From positions 1 to 57,113 of the forward strand of contig JAKOWB010000057.1 in assembly GCA_029781795.1 (NCBI GenBank): a DNA stretch of 57,113 nucleotides. The letters run 5' to 3'. A program made the position numbers and the translations under genes. Shown here piece by piece: positions 24,302-32,693 of the stretch (positions are counted from its first letter, which is position 1; every line of letters begins with the position of its first letter). Source of the DNA: Pseudomonadota bacterium (GTDB taxonomy: Bacteria > Pseudomonadota > Alphaproteobacteria > Kiloniellales > JACOMY01). Under the pieces are notes generated by a model. It did not search any database and had not been told where the DNA came from. It was given only the letters and a program-made list of their open reading frames with translations.

Positions 24302-24766
24302 ATGTCCGACGCCGTCGACCGGCTGAACCTCGCCCCTCGCGCGCACGCGGCCGCGCTGGCGCTGCTGGCCGCGCACCCGAGCGTGATCTTCACCAGCGGC
24401 CGGCGCGACGCGGCCGACCAGGCCCGCGCGATGGCCGCCAACGTCATCCAGAACCGGTGCTGGATCGCCGAGACCTACCGCCCGACGGCTGAACGCGACC
24501 AGCTGCAGGCCTGGATCGACACGCACCCCGAGGTCACCACGAAGGACGCCGTCGCCGATGGCTTGCGAACGATCATGGAGACCTGGAGCGACGCGCGGCG
24601 CGCCCGCCTCTCGCGCCACTTCGCCGGCCTCGCCTTCGACGTGCGGCCGGTCGGTGGGGCGGCCGGCGCGGCGATCAAGGCGTCGATCCGCGGCCTGCCG
24701 GGACTGGTGAAGTTCCTGGAGGGCGAAGGTGGCCTGGTGCGCTGGCACGCGGAGTTCGCGCCGTGA
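24302..24766 (+). CDS. Endolysin, M15-type peptidase-like
   Basis: 154 aa. The fold markers TSGRRDAADQARAMAAN, LSRHFAGLAFDVRP (H106, D113) and the final WHAEF (H149) place the zinc ligands of a VanY/M15-type peptidase (H-x6-D ... H). It would cut peptidoglycan cross-links. There is no signal peptide, consistent with release through the holin. A GTGA overlap couples it to the i-spanin. Confidence 0.7.
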   Translation: MSDAVDRLNLAPRAHAAALALLAAHPSVIFTSGRRDAADQARAMAANVIQNRCWIAETYRPTAERDQLQAWIDTHPEVTTKDAVADGLRTIMETWSDARRARLSRHFAGLAFDVRPVGGAAGAAIKASIRGLPGLVKFLEGEGGLVRWHAEFAP

Positions 24767-25197
24767 CTGTCTTCGGTCTCGACTTCGGTGCCCTGGGCGA
24801 CCTCTGGTCGCTGGCCGGCGCCGCCGGCGGCGGGCTGCTCGGCCTGGCCGCCAAGGCGCTCAAGGGACCCTGGAGCTGTATCGCCGTCTTCCTGGCCGGC
24901 ATGTTCGCCATGCACTGGTTGGACGGCCTGCTGGTGGACCGCGACGCCCTGGCGCGGGAGCGGGCCTACAACGTCGGCCTGCAGGTCACGCTGGCCGCCA
25001 ACGAAGCCCAGCGCCGGGTCGAGCTCGCCGACCGCGACCGCGCCCTCGCCGCGGCCGAGGCGGCGGCCGATGCCGAGCGCACCCGCCGCGACGACCTGGA
25101 AGCCACACTCGAGGAGCTGCGCCATGCGCCGGCCGAAGACGACCGCCCTCTCAGCCCTACTGCTCAGCGCTTTTTTGACGGCCTGCGCGGGGACTGA
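24763..25197 (+). CDS. Rz-like inner-membrane spanin
   Basis: 144 aa from GTG 24763. Hydrophobic segments near residues 15-50 (LAGAAGGGLLGLAAKAL; CIAVFLAGMFAMHWL) are followed by a long charged coiled coil (RVELADRDRALAAAEAAADA), the i-spanin layout. It acts with the embedded Rz1 lipoprotein to fuse inner and outer membranes at the end of lysis. Confidence 0.7.
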   Translation: MTVFGLDFGALGDLWSLAGAAGGGLLGLAAKALKGPWSCIAVFLAGMFAMHWLDGLLVDRDALARERAYNVGLQVTLAANEAQRRVELADRDRALAAAEAAADAERTRRDDLEATLEELRHAPAEDDRPLSPTAQRFFDGLRGD

Positions 25198-25411
25198 CCC
25201 GACGCTTGTCCAGCGCATCTACCTGCGGCAACGGATTCCGCCGAGCCTGCTGATCTGCGCGCCAGACCCTGCGGTGCCGGCCACGCCGGTCACCGAGTTC
25301 GCCGTTCTGGAGTACGTCGCACGCCTCAGGGCCGCACTGCTCGACTGCCGCTACCGGCTGGACCGCGTTGCCGCGCTGGTGCGCGCGGAGGCGTCACCGG
25401 GACCGCAGTGA
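25124..25411 (+). CDS. Rz1-like outer-membrane spanin lipoprotein
   Basis: 95 aa starting inside the Rz gene in another frame (74 bases of overlap). Signal MRRPKTTALSALLLSAFL with lipobox LTAC (Cys21), then a short Pro-containing segment (LRQRIPPSLLICAPDPAVP). Overlapping Rz/Rz1 genes are a hallmark of phage spanins. This is the last phage gene before host DNA; the bases 25412-25474 hold a small hairpin (CTTGGC/GCCAAG) but no att sequence that I can identify. Confidence 0.7.
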   Translation: MRRPKTTALSALLLSAFLTACAGTDPTLVQRIYLRQRIPPSLLICAPDPAVPATPVTEFAVLEYVARLRAALLDCRYRLDRVAALVRAEASPGPQ

Positions 25412-25474
25412 CGCTTGGCAAGCGCGGCCAAGTAGGCCACCGTCGCCCGGCAACCGGGACATTCGGGAAGAGCG

Positions 25475-26521
25475 ATGGCGAGCGACGAAGCGCAAGGGAT
25501 GGCCGGCATCGATGAGCAGCGCCTGCGCGACTACCTCGCGGCGCATCTGCCGGCGTTTGGCGGCGCGTTCGCGCTGCGCAAGTTCTCCGGTGGCCAGTCC
25601 AACCCGACCTTCCTCGTCGAGGATGGCAGGCGCCGCCTGGTGCTGCGCCGGCAACCCCCCGGGGTGCTGTTGAAGTCGGCGCACGCGGTCGATCGCGAGT
25701 TCCGTGTCATGCAGGCACTGCAGGGAACCGAGGTCCCGGTGCCCCGGGTGCTGCATCTCTGCCAGGATCCCGGCGTCATCGGCAGCCTGTTCTATGTCAT
25801 GGAGTTCGTCGAGGGCCGCATCTTCTGGGCGCCATCGCTCGATGAACTCGCGCCCCAGGAGCGTGGAGCGATCTATGATCGGATGAATGCGGTTCTGGCG
25901 GCGTTGCACGCCGTCGATCCCGCGCAGATCGGACTGGCGGATTTCGGCCGGCCCGGCAGCTACTTCGCGCGGCAGCTAGCGCGCTGGACGCAGCAGTACC
26001 GCGCCTCTGAAACCGAACCACGGCCCGATGTCGACCGAGTGATCGCTTGGCTGGAGGGGGCGCTGCCGCCGGACGACGGACGCGTCTCGATCGTCCATGG
26101 CGACTTTCGACTCGACAACATGATCTGGGCAACCGACGCGCCGCGGATCCTGGCGATCATCGATTGGGAGCTCTCGACGCTGGGGCATCCCTTCGCCGAT
26201 CTCGCCTATCAGTGCATGCAACTTCGACTGCCGCACGATGGGACCTTCCGCGGGCTCGGCGGGCTGGATCGGAAGGCGCTCGGCATTCCGTCCGAAGCGG
26301 AGTATGTCGCGGCCTATTGCCGGCGGCGCGGTCTTGCCGCCATCACCGACTGGAGCTTCTTTCTCGCCTTCAGCTTTTTCCGCATGGCGGCGATCCTGCA
26401 GGGCGTGCTGAAGCGGGCTCTCGACGGCAATGCTTCCAATCCACAGCGGGCATTCGAGATGGCGCAGTCCATTCCCGTCATGGCAAGGATGGCCGTCAAC
26501 CTGATAGACGAGCGCCCCTGA
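25475..26521 (+). CDS. Aminoglycoside-phosphotransferase-fold kinase (ACAD10/11-like)
   Basis: 348 aa. FSGGQSNPTFLVED is the nucleotide loop, LVLRRQPPGVLL holds the lysine, VHGDFRLDNMIW the catalytic HGD-x4-N loop and IIDWELSTLGHPFADLAY the metal-binding segment. The set matches the kinase-like family often found beside acyl-CoA dehydrogenases, where it may phosphorylate hydroxyacyl-CoA. No acyl-CoA dehydrogenase is adjacent, but one is encoded at 49.2 kb. It is the first host gene after the prophage and has no clear operon partner. Confidence 0.75.
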   Translation: MASDEAQGMAGIDEQRLRDYLAAHLPAFGGAFALRKFSGGQSNPTFLVEDGRRRLVLRRQPPGVLLKSAHAVDREFRVMQALQGTEVPVPRVLHLCQDPGVIGSLFYVMEFVEGRIFWAPSLDELAPQERGAIYDRMNAVLAALHAVDPAQIGLADFGRPGSYFARQLARWTQQYRASETEPRPDVDRVIAWLEGALPPDDGRVSIVHGDFRLDNMIWATDAPRILAIIDWELSTLGHPFADLAYQCMQLRLPHDGTFRGLGGLDRKALGIPSEAEYVAAYCRRRGLAAITDWSFFLAFSFFRMAAILQGVLKRALDGNASNPQRAFEMAQSIPVMARMAVNLIDERP

Positions 26522-26869
26522 CGCTCCGCGGACAGGGGCACTTCCCGGGTTCGCTCCGGATGGTGGCAGCGGCTCGCCAGCTTGCTCAGCCCTTTCCATC
26601 TGACTAGAGACGGACTCCTCGCGCGGGCTCTGGCAGCCGCGCAGTGACCGGCGCGTACGACCGGCCGGCCCGGGAGAATGCAGACGATGCCGTCTGGCGC
26701 TGGGCCGCGCTCCAGTCCGGAGCCCTGTCTCTCCGGCGTGCCTTCGCCATCCCGGCCCGGCGCCACTGTCCCGCCCTCACCGGGCTCGACGAACGGGAGG
26801 GGCGACGATCCGCAGGCGCGCGAAGCCAACCTGGGCGCCCGACGCGGTCCCTTGCCCGCATCTGCCGGG
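26522..26869. other. Gap without a supported gene
   Basis: 348 bases between the kinase gene and the convergent epimerase gene. Open frames exist on both strands but none has a Shine-Dalgarno with protein-like composition, and I see no tRNA, promoter pair or strong terminator. It may contain decayed coding sequence. Confidence 0.4.
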
Positions 26870-27769
26870 TCAGCCGAATGCAGCGCGGTAGCTGCCGGCG
26901 AGGATGTCGGCCACGAGATCCAGGTGCTTCGGCCGCCAGCCCAGGGCAGCTCGCGCCTTGGGCGCGCGGATGCGGCTGCACATCATGAAGAAGCGCTCGG
27001 CACGCTCGCCCCAGAGGGTCCGCGCCTGGTCCGCCGTCACGCTGCGCGTGCCGCAGCCCTTCACCTTCGCCACCGCCTCGGCCAGGCTGCGCCAGTTCTC
27101 CTCGCCGGCCAGCGCGTGATAGACCGCGCCGGCCTCGCCGTGCTCCAGCGCCAGGCGGTAGAGTTCGGCCAGGTCCTCGACATGCAGGTGGGAATAGCAG
27201 TGCAGGCCCAGGCCGACGTAGCAGGCGGCCCCCGCGCGCGCGACCGACTCGAACAGCGCCGGCAACTGCCGGCTGCCGCCGTTGCCCCAGACCAGAGGCG
27301 GGCGCAGCACGATGCCGCGCAGGCCACGCGCCGTGGCGCCCCGCACCATTTCCTCGGCCCGCACGCGCGGTACCAGGTGTTCCGGCGGTACGAAGGGATC
27401 GTCCTCGGCGAAGCTCTCCTCGTGCCAGCGGCCGTCGGGCGAGGGCAGGGAGAGCACGCCGGAGCCGCTGGTGAAGAGGAAGGTCTTGCCCTGGCCCGCC
27501 AGGCTCTCCACAAGCACCTTCGTGGTCTCTTCCTCGTGGCCGTAGTCGACCAGGGCGCAGAGCGCCAGCGCGTCGCAGCGGGCAAGGTGTGGCAGCACGC
27601 TGGCGAGGTCGATGAGGTCGCCTGGCGCCGGCTCGATGCCGTCCGCCGCCAGCCGCGCCGCCGCGGCCGGCGTGCGCGCCAGGCCAGCGACCACGTGTCC
27701 CGCCGCCCGGAGGCGGCGCGCGACTTGCGCGCCGATATAGCCGGTGGCGCCGATCACCAGCACCCGCAT
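26870..27769 (-). CDS. NAD-dependent epimerase/dehydratase (extended SDR)
   Basis: 299 aa from ATG 27769, chosen because MRVLVIGATGYIGAQ starts directly with the Rossmann GxxGxxG motif; upstream codons overlap the promoter region. The sequence includes LFTSGSGVLSL, RGIVLRPPLVWGNG and a substrate-binding end, typical of extended SDR proteins acting on nucleotide sugars or related lactones. It diverges from the classical SDR gene at 27846, sharing a 76-base region with the CATCA motif. Confidence 0.7.
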   Translation of the reverse strand: MRVLVIGATGYIGAQVARRLRAAGHVVAGLARTPAAAARLAADGIEPAPGDLIDLASVLPHLARCDALALCALVDYGHEEETTKVLVESLAGQGKTFLFTSGSGVLSLPSPDGRWHEESFAEDDPFVPPEHLVPRVRAEEMVRGATARGLRGIVLRPPLVWGNGGSRQLPALFESVARAGAACYVGLGLHCYSHLHVEDLAELYRLALEHGEAGAVYHALAGEENWRSLAEAVAKVKGCGTRSVTADQARTLWGERAERFFMMCSRIRAPKARAALGWRPKHLDLVADILAGSYRAAFG

Positions 27770-27807
27770 CGCGACGCTCCCGCTTCCATTGACATTGCGA
27801 TATAGAA

Positions 27808-27823
27808 CATCAGAATGTTGATG
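27808..27823. promoter_or_regulatory. Candidate operator, CATCA-N6-TGATG
   Basis: CATCAGAATGTTGATG is an inverted repeat with five-base arms in the divergent promoter between the epimerase and SDR genes. Close variants occur at 31589-31604 and 37522-37536 in two other promoter regions of this block. The IclR gene at 28951 is the only regulator nearby and is the leading candidate to bind it. Confidence 0.45.
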
Positions 27824-27845
27824 ATTCCAACTGACTGGACCCTGC

Positions 27846-28589
27846 ATGAGCGCTGACCCGACAGCAGCCCGCGTCGCCCTCGTGGTCGGCGGCATCCGCG
27901 GCATCGGCCTGGCGACCGCCGAGGCGCTGGCCGCCGACGGCTGGCGTGTCGTGGCAGCCGATCGGGACGCGGCCGAGCCCGCCGTGGCAGGGCGCTTCGA
28001 CTGCCGGCAGCTCGACATCCAGGACAGTGCCGCGGTCGATGCCTTCGCCAGCCGCCTGGTGGACGATCACGGCCGTCTCGACGGCCTGGTGAACGCCGCC
28101 GGCTTCAACCGGCACGAGGCGGTCGCGGAGCTAAACGACACCACCTGGGTCTCGCTGCTCGACGTGCACATCGGCGGGGTGCTGCGCTGCTGCCGCGCCC
28201 TCTATCCCGCCCTCGCCGCGTCCCGCGGCGCGGTGGTGAACTTCTCCTCGATCAATGCGCAGATCGGCCGGCCCAAGCGGGCGCCCTATGCCGCCGCCAA
28301 AGGCGGCATCGAGGCCATGACCCGCACGCTGGCAATCGAATGGGCACCGGCTGGTATCCGCGTCAACGCGGTGTCGCCCGGCATCATCAATACCCGCATG
28401 GTGCAGGAGAACCTGGCCAAGGGCCTGGTCGACCGCGACAGCCTGACCGGCGCCATCCCGCTCGCCCGCTTCGGCGAGGCGAGCGAGGTTGCCGCGGCCG
28501 TGGCCTTCCTGCTGTCCGGCAAGGCAAGCTACATCACCGGGCAGACGCTGGCGGTCGACGGCGGCGTGCTGGCCAACGGCAACTGGTAG
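27846..28589 (+). CDS. Short-chain dehydrogenase/reductase
   Basis: 247 aa. Cofactor motif VGGIRGIGLATAEAL, N-x-S active-site region (VVNFSSINAQIG) and catalytic YAAAKGG are all present, with the C-terminal SYITGQTLAVDGGV. It is a classical SDR oxidising or reducing a hydroxyl group; the D31-like acidic residue after strand 2 (VAADRD) favours NAD. It is followed 27 bases later by a ferredoxin gene, so both are probably co-transcribed. Confidence 0.8.
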   Translation: MSADPTAARVALVVGGIRGIGLATAEALAADGWRVVAADRDAAEPAVAGRFDCRQLDIQDSAAVDAFASRLVDDHGRLDGLVNAAGFNRHEAVAELNDTTWVSLLDVHIGGVLRCCRALYPALAASRGAVVNFSSINAQIGRPKRAPYAAAKGGIEAMTRTLAIEWAPAGIRVNAVSPGIINTRMVQENLAKGLVDRDSLTGAIPLARFGEASEVAAAVAFLLSGKASYITGQTLAVDGGVLANGNW

Positions 28590-28616
28590 AAGAAGAAAAG
28601 GTACGGGACGAGATCC

Positions 28617-28823
28617 ATGGGCAAGTTGAAGGTTCGTATCGACGAGGAGAAGTGCATCGCCGCCGGCCAGTGCGTCTTTGCCGCGCCGGAGGTCTTCGAC
28701 CAGCGCGAGGAGGACGGCATCGTGGTCCTGCTGGACGCCGAGCCCGATGCCGCGCTGGCAGAGAAGGTGCGCAAGGCCGCGCGCCTCTGTCCCTCGCTGG
28801 CGATCATCGTCGAGGAGGCGTGA
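28617..28823 (+). CDS. [3Fe-4S] ferredoxin for cytochrome P450
   Basis: 68 aa with C13, C19 and C58 in a C-x5-C ... CP pattern (KCIAAGQC; LCPSLAI) and FDQREEDG. These are the marks of small bacterial ferredoxins that feed electrons to cytochrome P450. The matching P450 gene is at 32669-33910 in the same block. No ferredoxin reductase is in the window, so a generic host reductase must act. Confidence 0.85.
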   Translation: MGKLKVRIDEEKCIAAGQCVFAAPEVFDQREEDGIVVLLDAEPDAALAEKVRKAARLCPSLAIIVEEA

Positions 28824-28950
28824 CCCGCGCCGGGGCGCGCATTGCCCGATTCCGGCGCCGGGTGCTAAAGCCCTGCTCGTCATAAGGCGGTAGGGCGTGG
28901 TGCGGGCGAGGCGGCCGCGCATTGAGCGCGGCCTTGGGGAGGGCCTGGGC

Positions 28951-29718
28951 GTGACCTCGGAACTGTCGCGGTCGATCAAGCGCACGCTGGAGGTGCTGGA
29001 GTATTTCGACTCCGAGCATCCGGCCGTATCGGTCAGCGAGATCTCGCGCGCCCTGGGCTATCCGCAGTCCAGCACCTCGATCCTGCTGAAGAGCCTGATG
29101 GAACTGGGCTACCTGCATTACGACAAGCCGAACCGCACCTATCGCCCGACGGCCCGCGTGGCGCTGCTGGGGCGCGGCGTGCAGTCGTACCTCTTCGGCG
29201 ACGGCAGCGTCATGGCGGCGCTGGAGGAGATCAGCCAGCAGACCGGCGAGACCGTGGTGCTGGCGGCGCGCGCCGGCGTCGTGGTGCAGTACATCCACGT
29301 CATCCTGGCGACCAATCCCGTCCGCCTGCACCTGCGCACCGGCGCGGTCAGGCCGATGATCGGCTCAGCCGTCGGCCACCTCTTCCTCTCGGCCCTGCCC
29401 GACGCGGAGGTCGAGGGCGAGATCGACCGCCTGCTCGAGGCGATGGGCGGCACGCCGACCGTGACGCGCGATTGGCTGGTGAAAGAGGTGCGCAGGATCC
29501 GCCGCAACGGCTTCGCGCTCTCCACCAATACCGTGACGCCGGGCGGCGGCGTGGTGACCCTGCTGCTGCCGGGCACCTTCAACGGCCAGCGCCTGGCCGT
29601 TGGCATTGGCGGCGTCGCCAGCATCATCACCGGTAACAGCGAGCGCTTCGTGAGGGTGATGCGTGACGCAATTCGCAAGCACGTCCAGCCCGAGCAGCCG
29701 CCGGCCGCTGCACAGTAG
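28951..29718 (+). CDS. IclR-family transcriptional regulator
   Basis: 255 aa from GTG 28951, which has GGGGAGGG at good spacing; the upstream in-frame GTG 28897 would add an Arg-rich stretch. The N-terminal winged helix is RSIKRTLEVLEYFDSEHPAV ... GYPQSSTSILLKSLMELGYL, followed by an effector domain (TGETVVLAARAGVVVQYIH; IGSAVGHLFLSAL). IclR proteins respond to small aromatic or aliphatic acids. It lies between the ferredoxin and the convergent FAH gene and is the likely controller of the surrounding catabolic genes. Confidence 0.8.
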   Translation: MTSELSRSIKRTLEVLEYFDSEHPAVSVSEISRALGYPQSSTSILLKSLMELGYLHYDKPNRTYRPTARVALLGRGVQSYLFGDGSVMAALEEISQQTGETVVLAARAGVVVQYIHVILATNPVRLHLRTGAVRPMIGSAVGHLFLSALPDAEVEGEIDRLLEAMGGTPTVTRDWLVKEVRRIRRNGFALSTNTVTPGGGVVTLLLPGTFNGQRLAVGIGGVASIITGNSERFVRVMRDAIRKHVQPEQPPAAAQ

Positions 29719-29727
29719 GGCGGCTGG

Positions 29728-30645
29728 CTAGCGCACGCGGTTGCGGATCTCGCCCAGTCCCTCGATCCTCGCAACCACGAGCTGCCCGGGCCGCAGGTAC
29801 CACTTGGCCGGCTCCTCGCGGGCCAGCGCGACGCCAGACGGCGTGCCGGTGATGATCACGTCGCCGGGATAGAGGCCCATCTTCGACCAGTAGGCCACCA
29901 AGGTCGCCACGCTGAATATCATGTCGCGAGTGGAGGCGTGCTGGCGCACGTCGCCGTCGACCGCCAGCGAGATGTCGAGCGCCTGCGGGTCTGGGACCGC
30001 GTCGGCGGTGGTGAGCCAAGGGCCGAGCGGCGCGAAGCTGGGATAGTTCTTCGCCAGCGTGATGCCGATCTGCGCCTCCATCTCCTTGCGCTGGATGCCG
30101 CGCGTGGCGACGTCGTTGCAGATGCAGTAGCCGGCGACGCGGGCGAGGGCATCGCCCTCGCCGACATTCAGTGCGGTGCGACCGATCACCACTGCCAGCT
30201 CCACCTCGTAGTCGACGTCGTCCAGCCCCTCGGGCGTGACGATGTCGTCGAAGGGGCCGGTCAGGCTCGAGGCGTACTTGGCGAAGGCCGAGGGGAAGCT
30301 GGGGATGGCGACGGTGCGGCCGCGCTTGGCCCAGATCTCCTGCCCCTCGCGCACGTGGTCCATGTAGTTGCGGCCGACGGCGACGATCTTGCCGGGGTTC
30401 GGCACGCTGGGTGCGAAGCGCCACTGGCTCAGGTCGACGGCCGGCGCCGACTGGGCCGCCAGCGGACGCAGGGCGGCCTGGCCCTCCGGCGTCAGCCACT
30501 TGCTGCCGCGCGGGTCGAGCAGGGCGGGATCGAGTGTCGTGCCCGCGGCCTGCGCCGCCGCCTCCACGAGGACGAGGCGCGTCTCGTCCGCGGCGAAGGC
30601 CAGCGCCAGCCGGCCGGCGCCGTCGCGCAGCGTTGCGATGCGCAC
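29728..30645 (-). CDS. Fumarylacetoacetate hydrolase-family protein
   Basis: 305 aa. NPGKIVAVGRNYMDHV starts the catalytic fold; VDYEVELAVVIGRTALN has the metal-binding glutamates and ITGTPSGVA closes the active site. Family members hydrolyse or isomerise 2-keto-4-ene or acylpyruvate products from ring cleavage, or 2-keto-3-deoxy sugar acids. Two bases behind the cupin gene, so both act in one operon. The substrate cannot be told from sequence. Confidence 0.8.
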   Translation of the reverse strand: MRIATLRDGAGRLALAFAADETRLVLVEAAAQAAGTTLDPALLDPRGSKWLTPEGQAALRPLAAQSAPAVDLSQWRFAPSVPNPGKIVAVGRNYMDHVREGQEIWAKRGRTVAIPSFPSAFAKYASSLTGPFDDIVTPEGLDDVDYEVELAVVIGRTALNVGEGDALARVAGYCICNDVATRGIQRKEMEAQIGITLAKNYPSFAPLGPWLTTADAVPDPQALDISLAVDGDVRQHASTRDMIFSVATLVAYWSKMGLYPGDVIITGTPSGVALAREEPAKWYLRPGQLVVARIEGLGEIRNRVR

Positions 30646-30647
30646 GG

Positions 30648-31526
30648 CTAGACCAGTTCGTAGGGGACGCGGCCGCCCAGCGGGCTCCAGCCCACCATCA
30701 GCAGAGTCGTCTCGCTGCGCGCCTCGAAGGCGGGATAGGTCTCGCCCGAGGGCAGCACGAAATAGGACAGCGCGTCGAAGTCCTTGCCGCCGAAGCCGAC
30801 GTCACCCTCCAGCAGGAAGACGGCGCGGTGGCCGACCGGGATGCCAGCCGGCAGGCTGGCGCCCTTGGCGATGCGCAGCATCTTGATGTTCGGCCCGGTC
30901 TCGAAGAAGTAGGCGAGGTGCTTCTGCTCCACGCCGCCGGTGCTGTCGTGCGGCACCCAGGGCAGGGCGGTGCTGTGCACCACGACGTAGCTGTTCAGGC
31001 GCGGCTTGGGGTACTCGACCTTCTGGCCGGTGACCTCCTCCAGGATTGCCTCGTAGGCGTCGCGCTTGCGGCCGTTCGCAAAGGTATAGACGCCGTCGTC
31101 GAAAGTGCCGGTTTCCTTCAGGCGCCGCTGCGCGTTCACCACGTCGTCGGGATCGGGATAGGGGATGCCGGACGGGCCTTCGAACTGGATGTCGGCGAAA
31201 TGCAACTGGCCGCTGCCCTCGACCGGCTTGATCGGGCCGTAGTAGGCGCCCTCGGGCAGGTAGAGGCAGTCGCCTGGGCCATAAACCTCGTGCCCGTACT
31301 TCATCTGCCCCGACAGCACGTAGCGTACCTGCTGAAAGGTGTGGCGATGGCGCGGCGAGTGGTAGCTCGGTTCGGCGTAGAGGCTACCCAGGCGCGCGCC
31401 GATGCGCCGCGCCTTGTCGAAGAAGCCCTGGTAGCGTTGGTTGTAGCCGGGCCGCACGCCGATATCGACCCACGGCAGGTCGGCCTCGCGCACGCCGGCG
31501 GCGCCCTGGATGGTCATGGCTCCCAT
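30648..31526 (-). CDS. Cupin-domain protein
   Basis: 292 aa; ATG 31517 is an alternative start. The first cupin domain has HSPRHRHTFQQVRYVLSG and YGPGDCLYLPEGAYYG, with metal-binding histidines; the second half (GASLPAGIPVGHRAVFLLEG) is a degenerate second cupin. Such bicupins include dioxygenases and isomerases, but here no closer family is certain. With the FAH partner it could open or tautomerise an unsaturated acid. Divergent from the AbrB gene over a region with the CATCA motif. Confidence 0.65.
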   Translation of the reverse strand: MGAMTIQGAAGVREADLPWVDIGVRPGYNQRYQGFFDKARRIGARLGSLYAEPSYHSPRHRHTFQQVRYVLSGQMKYGHEVYGPGDCLYLPEGAYYGPIKPVEGSGQLHFADIQFEGPSGIPYPDPDDVVNAQRRLKETGTFDDGVYTFANGRKRDAYEAILEEVTGQKVEYPKPRLNSYVVVHSTALPWVPHDSTGGVEQKHLAYFFETGPNIKMLRIAKGASLPAGIPVGHRAVFLLEGDVGFGGKDFDALSYFVLPSGETYPAFEARSETTLLMVGWSPLGGRVPYELV

Positions 31527-31571
31527 GGTCAGCGGTCCTTGCTGCTGTGGCTTTTAGCTTGTGAGAACATC

Positions 31572-31604
31572 ATCATTATGATCCCCTGCATCATATTGTC
31601 AATG
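31572..31604. promoter_or_regulatory. Candidate operators between cupin and AbrB genes
   Basis: ATCATTATGAT (31572-31582) is a perfect palindrome, and CATCATATTGTCAATG (31589-31604) is a close variant of the motifs at 27808 and 37522. Both are in the A/T-rich gap between divergent genes, the right position for a regulator site. Confidence 0.45.
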
Positions 31605-31658
31605 TAACGGGCGGGCGGGGCAGGGCTGCGCCGGGCCTCTGACGGGACCAGGACGGCG

Positions 31659-32693
31659 TTGCGACAGACCCTCGGCCGATCGCTGCTGACGCTGATGCTG
31701 GGCGGACTTGGCGGGGCGCTGGCTGGCGGCCTGGGCCTCAGCGGCGGCTGGCTCTTCGGCGCCCTGCTCGCGGTCGGCATTGCCGGCGCCTGCGGCTTGC
31801 CGGTTTTCCTGCCTATGCTGGTGCGGAGCATCGCCCTGGGCTATGCCGGCCTCGTGGTCGGAGCGGCGATTCATGGCGAGACGCTGCGCGCCGCGGCACT
31901 GCTGCCCGGCAGCCTGTTGGCGATGGCGCTGCTGATGGCGCTCGTCGTGCTCCTCAGCTACTGGCTGCATCGCCGCGTCTGGGGCGCCGGGCCGGCCACG
32001 GCCCTCGCCTGCGCCTGGCCGGGCAACGCCCTGCTGGCCCTGGCCAGCGCCGAGGCGCTGCGCGCCGACATGGACCGCGTCGTGGTAGTACAGCTCGCCC
32101 GTCTGCTGGCGCTTGTCGTGGCCCTGCCGCTCGCGGTCGGGGCCGGTGGCGCGGCCGTCGCGGGCGACGTGCCCGTGACTGGCGGCTTCCTCGCCGCCTG
32201 CGGCGTCGCGCTGCTGAGTGTCGCCGCCGGCCGGCGCCTGCACCTGCCGGGGGCGGAGATGTTCCTGGCTGCGATCGCGGTCGGCACGCTGGTCGGCCTT
32301 GAGGTGATCGAGGTCGCCGTGCCGCCGGCGGTGAACGACTTCTTCCAGATGGTGGTCGGCGCCTTCGTCGGCATGAGCCTCGGCAAGTGTCGCCTGGCCA
32401 GCCTGCGCGGCGCGCTGGCGCCGGCGCTCTTCAGCGCCGTCGGCGCCGCGGCGCTGACCCTGGCCGCCGCCGTGCCGCTCGCCTGGCTGATGGACTATCC
32501 GACCGTGGCGCTGGCGCTGTCCTATGCGCCGGGCGGCGCCGAGGCGATGATCCTGCTGGCTACCGCCTTCGGCGTCGACGCCGGCTTCGTCGGCATCCAC
32601 CACACCCTGCGGCTGATCGCGCTGACCTTGCTGTTCCCCCCGGTGGCGCGCCTCTTCCTGCCCCGTCCTCACCAGGTCACGGGCAGCCGGTAG
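31659..32693 (+). CDS. AbrB-family membrane protein
   Basis: 344 aa from TTG 31659 with AGGA upstream. About ten membrane segments in two repeats (GGLGGALAGGLGLSGGWLFG and MFLAAIAVGTLVGLEVIEV) match the AbrB (putative ammonia monooxygenase, PF05145) family, a set of inner-membrane proteins of uncertain transport or regulatory role. In this block it may move the catabolic substrate. Its 3' end overlaps the convergent P450 gene by 25 bases. Confidence 0.7.
   Translation: MRQTLGRSLLTLMLGGLGGALAGGLGLSGGWLFGALLAVGIAGACGLPVFLPMLVRSIALGYAGLVVGAAIHGETLRAAALLPGSLLAMALLMALVVLLSYWLHRRVWGAGPATALACAWPGNALLALASAEALRADMDRVVVVQLARLLALVVALPLAVGAGGAAVAGDVPVTGGFLAACGVALLSVAAGRRLHLPGAEMFLAAIAVGTLVGLEVIEVAVPPAVNDFFQMVVGAFVGMSLGKCRLASLRGALAPALFSAVGAAALTLAAAVPLAWLMDYPTVALALSYAPGGAEAMILLATAFGVDAGFVGIHHTLRLIALTLLFPPVARLFLPRPHQVTGSR

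Noticed and set aside
26522..26869. A gene in the gap before the epimerase
   Set aside because: Several short frames overlap on both strands with no ribosome site or motif.
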